Positions 59,866 to 64,000 of a stretch of DNA of 64,000 bases are shown here, in pieces. Made by a program: the position numbers and the translations under genes. The stretch is from Geothermovivens sp964644845 (GTDB taxonomy: Bacteria; Zhuqueibacterota; Zhuqueibacteria; Oleimicrobiales; Geothermoviventaceae). The stretch covers positions 1 through 64,000 of the forward strand of contig CAZXXS010000122.1 in assembly GCA_964644845.1 (NCBI GenBank), written 5' to 3'. Positions within the stretch are counted from its first letter, which is position 1. Each line of letters starts with the position of its first letter. The notes under the pieces were generated by a model. That model was not told where the DNA came from and did no database searches. It saw only the letters and a program-made list of their open reading frames with translations.

Positions 59866-60330
59866 TCAATTCCCCGGCACGTTTACACCCGCAAACACCC
59901 CGGCAACAAAGCCAAGTAGGAAGAAGGTTCGTCGGTCGAACAGCTTGCCGAGGGTTCGAAGCAAAGAAGGCTTTTGCGGCTCAAGGAGCGTTTCCAGCTC
60001 GTGCAGAAGGCTGTCCTGCTTTTGGATCACGAAGTCCTTGCGAGCTACGATGCGTTTGTAAAGTTCGATCTCCTCCTGGTGCCGCTCAGCAATTTCCTTC
60101 AACGTCTGCAGTTCGTCTGCCGTAGCCAGTGCGGCACGCAGGGTCAAAGCCAACTGGCGTTCTTTTTGCGGTGTACGGCAAACAAGCGTGTCGTGTTGCA
60201 CCACGTATCCTCGAAGGGCGAGAAACTTGCCGGGTTCGACGTCAATCCGTTTCGGTGTCTGAGCGTGGTCAGGGAGCGCCGTCAACACCAAAACGCTCAC
60301 GAAGCAGATTCTCAAGACGCGTCGTCTCAT
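59866..60330 (-). CDS. Exported coiled-coil protein with C-terminal membrane helix
   Basis: A 154-aa protein: signal ICFVSVLVLTALPDHAQ, a long Glu/Lys/Gln-rich coiled coil (residues 60-125), and a C-terminal hydrophobic helix (TFFLLGFVAGVFAGVNV). GAGGAGG precedes ATG 60330; a TTG 6 nt earlier is less likely. Its 5' end overlaps the preceding gene by 62 bp in another frame, a layout like the Rz/Rz1 spanin pair of phages, although it has no lipobox. It is probably anchored in the inner membrane with the coiled coil in the periplasm. Function unknown. Confidence 0.55.
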   Translation of the reverse strand: MRRRVLRICFVSVLVLTALPDHAQTPKRIDVEPGKFLALRGYVVQHDTLVCRTPQKERQLALTLRAALATADELQTLKEIAERHQEEIELYKRIVARKDFVIQKQDSLLHELETLLEPQKPSLLRTLGKLFDRRTFFLLGFVAGVFAGVNVPGN

Positions 60331-60625
60331 GAGCAACCTCCTCGGGCGTCATTTCGCGGATGCGTTTCATTTCTTCCCGGCTTGCTGCCACTTCCAGCAG
60401 AAATTTCCGCTTGAGCTCTCGGATCTGCGTCTCGAGCTCGGCCGCTCGAGCCCTGTCTTTCTCGTCTGCCTGGTCCAACCTGGCTTTTTCCTTCTCCAGT
60501 TCACGCTTTCGACGTCGGTATTTTTCGAAAGCCACTTCTCGCCGCGACTCCAGGAAGAACGCGGCGCCGGTCAGAGCAAGCAAAAGGCCACCAAGCACGG
60601 CCAGGACGATCTTCCACCACTTCAC
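60269..60625 (-). CDS. Single-helix coiled-coil membrane protein (i-spanin-like)
   Basis: A 118-aa protein with one N-terminal transmembrane helix (IVLAVLGGLLLALTGAAFFL) and a long charged coiled coil (KYRRRKRELEKEKARLDQ onward, to about residue 95). This is the architecture of inner-membrane spanins such as Rz, which connect inner and outer membranes during lysis. Its 3' end overlaps the next gene by 62 bp in a different frame. A GGAGGGCAACC precedes the ATG. It lies 27 bp downstream of the small membrane protein gene. The spanin role is inference from layout only. Confidence 0.55.
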   Translation of the reverse strand: MKWWKIVLAVLGGLLLALTGAAFFLESRREVAFEKYRRRKRELEKEKARLDQADEKDRARAAELETQIRELKRKFLLEVAASREEMKRIREMTPEEVAHETTRLENLLRERFGVDGAP

Positions 60626-60652
60626 GGTTGCCCTCCTGTGGTACGCCGAAAC

Positions 60653-61192
60653 TCAGTGCGCTTTCGCCGTTTCCAATCGCCGCAAGTCTCGCCGTCTGAG
60701 GATGATCGTGATGATCGAGTGCACAGGCTCAGTACCGAGACCAACCAGAAAGCCGGTAACCACGTAATCCAGTACCGTTCCCGCGTGACCTGTGAGCCAG
60801 CCAGTTAGCAACTCGCCCGCACGCCCCTGAGCCACACCCTGGAGCTGCGCGAAAATCCCCAGTTCCGCACGCCAGCAAATTGCAATTCCGAGTGCAACCC
60901 CAATTCCCTGCAAAACGAGTTGCTTTCGGATCGTTGTTAGGTCGGGATTTCCCTCATCCCGAACAAGCCCACGGTGAAGCCGTCTTTGCACCCACCGGCT
61001 CAGAGGCTGCCACAGCAAGTTGAGTACCTCCAGCACCCTCTCGATTACCGTCGCCACAACCAGAATGCGAAAGAGCACCAGGAAATCGCTCTCCAGAACG
61101 CCCCAGGCAGCCACTGCACCGGCAGCCTGTGCACTCAGTTCTCCAGCCGAAGTTCCCAAAATCCCCACCGACGAACCCAGGAACGAAAGCAT
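60653..61192 (-). CDS. Membrane protein sharing the amidase protein's membrane domain
   Basis: A 179-aa membrane protein with three or more hydrophobic segments. Three motifs match the N-terminal membrane part of the amidase fusion next door, in the same order: VIERVLEV (against IVERFLEI), LVLQGIGVALG (against LVLQSAGVVLG), GLGTEPVHSII (against GGGTEPVHQLI). The two are therefore paralogous in this domain. Its C-terminal tail is short and basic (LRRRDLRRLETAKAH), whereas the other carries a zinc amidase. It could form a hetero-oligomer with it, or act as a holin-like pore; both are inference. It begins 21 nt after the amidase stop. Confidence 0.65.
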   Translation of the reverse strand: MLSFLGSSVGILGTSAGELSAQAAGAVAAWGVLESDFLVLFRILVVATVIERVLEVLNLLWQPLSRWVQRRLHRGLVRDEGNPDLTTIRKQLVLQGIGVALGIAICWRAELGIFAQLQGVAQGRAGELLTGWLTGHAGTVLDYVVTGFLVGLGTEPVHSIITIILRRRDLRRLETAKAH

Positions 61193-61213
61193 GGTCGTGT
61201 CTTCTCCTGCGTT

Positions 61214-62200
61214 TCAAACGTAAACAGCCTGAGATTCTTTCAACTCCTCAATCTCCGCAAGCACACCGGGGGCATTTTGCCACTGATCGACGTACGCCTG
61301 CACCCGCCGCAGGAATGCCTCCTCTGGAAAGTTGCTGCCGGGGCAGGCCGTCCTGCGGACTTTCCTGTGGGGCACCACCTGGTCAGCATCGATTCCGTAG
61401 AGCAACCGCCAGAGGGCCACCACCCTCGCCGCCGTGTCCAGCTGTTTTTCTGTCGGTGTCCGGTTGCCGAAGCGGCCGTCGGCGTTGTTGCCCGGCACAC
61501 TCGGGTTGGTCTCAAAATTACCCACCAGGCAGACCCCCAGCGAACGTGCGTTTACCCCGCGCGCATGCCAGCCGATGCTGTCCCAACGGCAGTAGTTGTG
61601 GTAAACCCCGTCCGCCGTCACCACGCAGTGGTAACTTGGGTCGAGGTCCCGCTCCTTCTCGAGTTCGACAATCCGTTGAAAGGTGGTGTCGCTGTGTGTT
61701 GCCGAGTGGTGGAAGACCACCAAGGAAGGATTCTTTCTCCGCAAGCCGTGCCCTGGACGATCCGGATAAAGTCCGCCGCGGTACGCGATGCCCGTCGACT
61801 CCTCTTCTGGCACCGTCGTTTCGGGCTGCCCCTCCTCTCTACGCTGCGCTTCCAGCCTTCGCTTTACACGCTGTTTGTTTTCGTTCAGGAAGCTAATCAG
61901 CTGGTGGACGGGTTCCGTGCCGCCACCCACCAGAATCCCGGTGAAGAGTACGTCCAACCAGTAAGGGATGCCGCCAATGCCAAGCATCCGGAAAACCACG
62001 ATACCCATCAGGCTGGACAGGATCACACCAAGCACCACACCGGCCGACTGCAAAACCAGCCGTTTTCGTCCGGCAGGGGCCTTTCTACCCCCAACGTGGA
62101 TTGCGACGTAGTCCCAAACCTGTGAAGCGATTTCGAGAAAGCGCTCCACAATTGTAGACACCACAAGCAGTCTCAACAACACCGCAAGGGCTTCCGCCAC
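61214..62200 (-). CDS. Membrane-anchored N-acetylmuramoyl-L-alanine amidase
   Basis: A 328-aa protein. Residues 1-105 form a membrane domain with about three helices (LAVLLRLLVVSTIVERFLE; LVLQSAGVVLGVILSSLMG; GILVGGGTEPVHQLIS). A charged linker (KQRVKRRLEAQRREEGQ) leads to a PGRP/amidase-2 domain from about residue 155. That domain has VVFHHSATH (first zinc His), DPSYHCVVTADGVYH, the second His in VVPHRKVRRTACPG and the zinc Cys in TACPG, all as in active enzymes. It should cut the stem peptide from muramic acid. It is the first gene of the five-gene block, preceded by AGGAGGTTCC. Anchoring an amidase through such a domain is unusual. Confidence 0.8.
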   Translation of the reverse strand: MAEALAVLLRLLVVSTIVERFLEIASQVWDYVAIHVGGRKAPAGRKRLVLQSAGVVLGVILSSLMGIVVFRMLGIGGIPYWLDVLFTGILVGGGTEPVHQLISFLNENKQRVKRRLEAQRREEGQPETTVPEEESTGIAYRGGLYPDRPGHGLRRKNPSLVVFHHSATHSDTTFQRIVELEKERDLDPSYHCVVTADGVYHNYCRWDSIGWHARGVNARSLGVCLVGNFETNPSVPGNNADGRFGNRTPTEKQLDTAARVVALWRLLYGIDADQVVPHRKVRRTACPGSNFPEEAFLRRVQAYVDQWQNAPGVLAEIEELKESQAVYV

Positions 62201-62662
62201 AGGAACCTCCTGTCAGATGCTTTCGACCACTGCTACCCGTCCTTACGGGAACACTCCGCCCGTGAGAGGCTGCGCCAGGTTCCGGTAGCTGTCCGTTCTC
62301 TCAGCGTAAGTCGAAGTCCTTCAGTTTGCGGTCACTCTCAGAAAAACCCAAGAACGACGCCACGGTCGCTGGTAACCCTGTGCTTTCCCTCCAAATCCCT
62401 CCCGTCCCCTGTTTTTCAGCAACTCAAAGAGCCATCGACCTGCTGGGACCTCAAGCTTCCGAACCGAGCACAATCCCGCTGCAACAGAACGACGCACCCC
62501 GCCCTCAGCAGGCTTTTGCTCACGTTTGCAAAGGCTCAAGCTTGCTCTGTTCCTAAGTTGGCAACGTCCCGTTGCACCCTGCTTCGCCTGGAACTCAACA
62601 GCACCTTTCCTGCCGTTTGTCCGACCGCAGGTACGTTGCCAGCCGCGCCCCTGACTTTTTTC

Positions 62663-62691
62663 TTGACAAATTCGGTGCAGAAGTGTATCTT
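62663..62691 (+). promoter_or_regulatory. Near-consensus promoter of the small gene at 62734
   Basis: TTGACA (62663-62668), a 17-bp spacer and TATCTT (62686-62691). With initiation near 62698 the leader is about 36 nt. A T-rich run (CTTTTTTC) lies just upstream of the -35. Confidence 0.75.
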
Positions 62692-62694
62692 GGA

Positions 62695-62712
62695 GGTGAC
62701 CATCAGGTCACC
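62695..62712 (+). promoter_or_regulatory. Perfect palindrome at the transcription start (operator or leader hairpin)
   Basis: GGTGACC, ATCA, GGTCACC: 7-bp perfect arms around a 4-bp loop, beginning 3 bp after the -10 and covering the predicted start site. It could be a repressor site or fold as a 5' hairpin in the mRNA that protects it or controls the AGGAGG at 62723-62728. Confidence 0.6.
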
Positions 62713-62733
62713 CAAACAGCACAGGAGGCAACC

Positions 62734-62994
62734 ATGGCCATCGTTTTCGAAGAACCAAACGAACCGGTGGAAGTACTCACACATTTCGAGAACGGCCGGG
62801 TTCACCCTCTCCGTTTCCGCTGGCGAGGACGTGTTTACAAGGTTGAAAAAGTGCACGGCAACTGGTCCCAACCGAAGGGTCTGGAACGGGAACACCATTT
62901 CGCCGTGTCCGCCGACAACTCCGACACATTCGAACTTGTTTTTGACACCACAGATTTCCGCTGGCACGTGGCGCGAGTGGTCACCGAAGGCTAA
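62734..62994 (+). CDS. Small conserved-type protein (DUF6504-like)
   Basis: An 86-aa acidic protein. The pattern VLTHFENGRVHPLRFRWRG, then VYKVEKVHGNWSQ, and the C-terminal FDTTDFRWHVARVV resembles a family of small proteins (DUF6504-like) of unknown role; this is from memory of pattern. The fold looks all-beta (SH3-like). It begins at an ATG with AGGAGG at 5-nt spacing, under a strong promoter with a palindrome at the start site, so it should be highly expressed or tightly controlled. It diverges from the amidase block. The frame opening at 62572 is upstream of the promoter. Confidence 0.65.
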   Translation: MAIVFEEPNEPVEVLTHFENGRVHPLRFRWRGRVYKVEKVHGNWSQPKGLEREHHFAVSADNSDTFELVFDTTDFRWHVARVVTEG

Positions 62995-63129
62995 ACAGCC
63001 CGGCCAGCGCGACGGCACCGACCGTGCTCGCCCAGAAGCCGCCCAGTGTCTACGGCGGCTCCTGGCATCCGCTCCGGGAAAGCGCGGACACTCTTCCTGG
63101 TCGGACTGGCGTTCACACCCACCTTGCGC

Positions 63130-64000
63130 TCACTTCAACAAGATCATCTTTCGCGTCCAGCAGCGTCCCGGCGTAGCCAACCGGCAAAAATAGACGCCTG
63201 AAGCCTCGTGCGCTGCTTTCCACACCACGTAGTGCTCACCCGCAGAGACAAAGCGGTCCAGAAGAATGGCCACCCCGCGTCCGGCGACGTCCAACACGGT
63301 CAAGCGGACTTTTTCATCCCTGGGGAGCCAGAACCGTACTTCCGTGCTGGTGTTGAAGGGGTTCGGGTAGTTCTGCCGCAAGACAGGTGAACCCGGCAAC
63401 GGCGCATGCCGCGGAGCATCCCTGACTCCCGAGGCGGCCGAGCCGAACTTCGCCAGGGTCACAACACGGTTTCGACCGCTCGAGGTTCCGGACGTCGTTG
63501 CCAAAAGGATGTTTTCGTCGGCGTCCAGCGTCAGCCCAAAGGGTCTTTCCTCCACATTTCCGCCAACTGAAGCGAAGGCTTTTTCCCAAACCAGGTTCCC
63601 CGTCGAATCCACTGCGAAGAGAACAGCGTCCACGAAGAACCGTTTCTGCTCCTCCACGAGCACCACCGACGTGCCATTCTTCTTCACTACAACGCCCACA
63701 GGACGCACATCCAGGGCTTCTGTGCCTGTGTAGCTCACGTCCCACAGGTGAGTGCCTGTTGCCGACCAGGCCGTCACAAGTGTGTACTGCGAGTCCCCCT
63801 CGCCAGCAGCGACGCCGGCTACGACAATCCTGCCGTTCCCTGCCACATCAAGACAAAGCCGGGAAGACGACACGTTAACGAAGCGGTTGTCCCAGAGATG
63901 CCACAACACGTGTCCGTCCGGGGCAACCCGAGCCAACAGCATCTTCTCGACCGGGTAGACCTTGGCGCCAACAACCACAAAACTGCCGTCCGGCCCCTTT
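63130..64000 (-). CDS. Secreted protein with T9SS-type C-terminal domain (5' end outside the window)
   Basis: The frame runs off the window edge, so only the last 289 residues are seen. Repeats of short beta strands (VWHLWDNRFVN-like LWHLWDN, GRIVVAGVAAGEGDSQY, NILLATTSGTSSGR, VVTLAKFG) suggest a beta-propeller-like SBBP/quinoprotein-type N-terminal part. The last 85 residues form a T9SS-type sorting module: RQNYPNPFNTSTEVRFWLP, then LTVLDVAGRGV, AAHEASGVYFCRL, RKMILLK. This C-terminus places it among exported surface proteins of the FCB group. Function unknown. Confidence 0.75.
   Translation of the reverse strand, partial: KGPDGSFVVVGAKVYPVEKMLLARVAPDGHVLWHLWDNRFVNVSSSRLCLDVAGNGRIVVAGVAAGEGDSQYTLVTAWSATGTHLWDVSYTGTEALDVRPVGVVVKKNGTSVVLVEEQKRFFVDAVLFAVDSTGNLVWEKAFASVGGNVEERPFGLTLDADENILLATTSGTSSGRNRVVTLAKFGSAASGVRDAPRHAPLPGSPVLRQNYPNPFNTSTEVRFWLPRDEKVRLTVLDVAGRGVAILLDRFVSAGEHYVVWKAAHEASGVYFCRLATPGRCWTRKMILLK

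Larger units (their letters stand above)
62201..62733. other. Divergent intergenic region, amidase/small gene
   Basis: 533 bp. The plus-strand promoter and palindrome are at 62663-62712. I found no minus-strand promoter with the local TTGnnn-17-TAnnnT pattern for the amidase block. Confidence 0.5.

Noticed and set aside
1..64000. tRNA or rRNA genes
   Set aside because: No T-loop-like GTTCGAATC with matching acceptor stem and no rRNA-like stretch was seen on reading; a covariance-model scan would be needed to exclude them fully.

Overview
The window is a GC-rich, gene-dense stretch of a chromosome from a Gram-negative-type, heterotrophic bacterium. Several exported proteins end in a C-terminal sorting-type module (NYPNPFN-like start at 63130-64000; FlgD/Por-like end of the protein at 53903-55774). 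Together with lipoprotein signals, an outer-membrane-barrel-like protein and heptose-pathway enzymes, this points to the FCB side of the bacterial tree (KSB1, Calditrichaeota, Ignavibacteria or similar). This is an inference from style; the window holds no rRNA, tRNA or marker protein. I found no insertion sequence, CRISPR array or RNA gene, and no recognisable transcription factor among the 48 coding sequences called.

Layout. 203-4584: a transketolase-like enzyme (-) diverges from an exported C69-type dipeptidase (+). 5393-16149 (-): a long run led by a sugar isomerase/epimerase, followed by a mannonate-oxidoreductase-like SDR, a zinc polyol/alcohol dehydrogenase, 6-phosphogluconate dehydrogenase, a KduD/gluconate-dehydrogenase-like SDR, an HNH-like zinc protein and a LarA-like protein. 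A membrane spermidine-synthase-like TPR protein lies 300 bp further on. An MFS transporter diverges from the head of this run, and the shared intergenic region holds LacI-family-style operators. I read this as a sugar-acid catabolic locus feeding the pentose phosphate pathway. 17998-19369 (-): a NifX/NifB-domain protein, a membrane methyltransferase and a Panacea-like protein, preceded by a terminator in the leader. 20053-28055 (+): a GH38-type protein whose nucleophile position is Phe, an HldE-like fusion with an altered kinase motif, a HAD phosphatase and a TPR-thioredoxin lipoprotein.

28181-57501 (-): mostly carbohydrate and envelope functions. They include a 2-hydroxyacid dehydrogenase, a PEGA lipoprotein, a PlsY fused to a DGK1/SEC59-like lipid kinase domain, a GmhA-like isomerase, an aldo/keto reductase, an Nramp-like transporter, a Tat-exported protein, and a tightly coupled heparinase-like lyase, GT39-type glycosyltransferase and lectin-like operon. 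Then come two Gfo/Idh/MocA oxidoreductases, a DUF1295-type protein, a second GH38 enzyme with its active site intact, an esterase-like lipoprotein, an M24-fold protein lacking most metal ligands, a URO-D-family protein, a CYTH protein, a BPL_N-domain protein and a ceramidase-like protein. 57963-59216 (+) is a second MFS transporter.

59239-62200 (-) is the most unusual part: a compact block with an N-terminally membrane-anchored zinc amidase, a second membrane protein sharing the same membrane domain, an overlapping pair of coiled-coil envelope proteins, and a small barrel-like protein. It resembles a phage lysis module, but no other phage gene is present. Across an intergenic region lies a small gene (62734) with a near-consensus promoter and a perfect palindrome at its start site.

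Several promoters could be read directly. All fit TTGnnn, 17 bp, TAnnnT, so a normal housekeeping sigma factor is likely. These promoters and Shine-Dalgarno sequences were used to move many starts downstream of the longest open frame.
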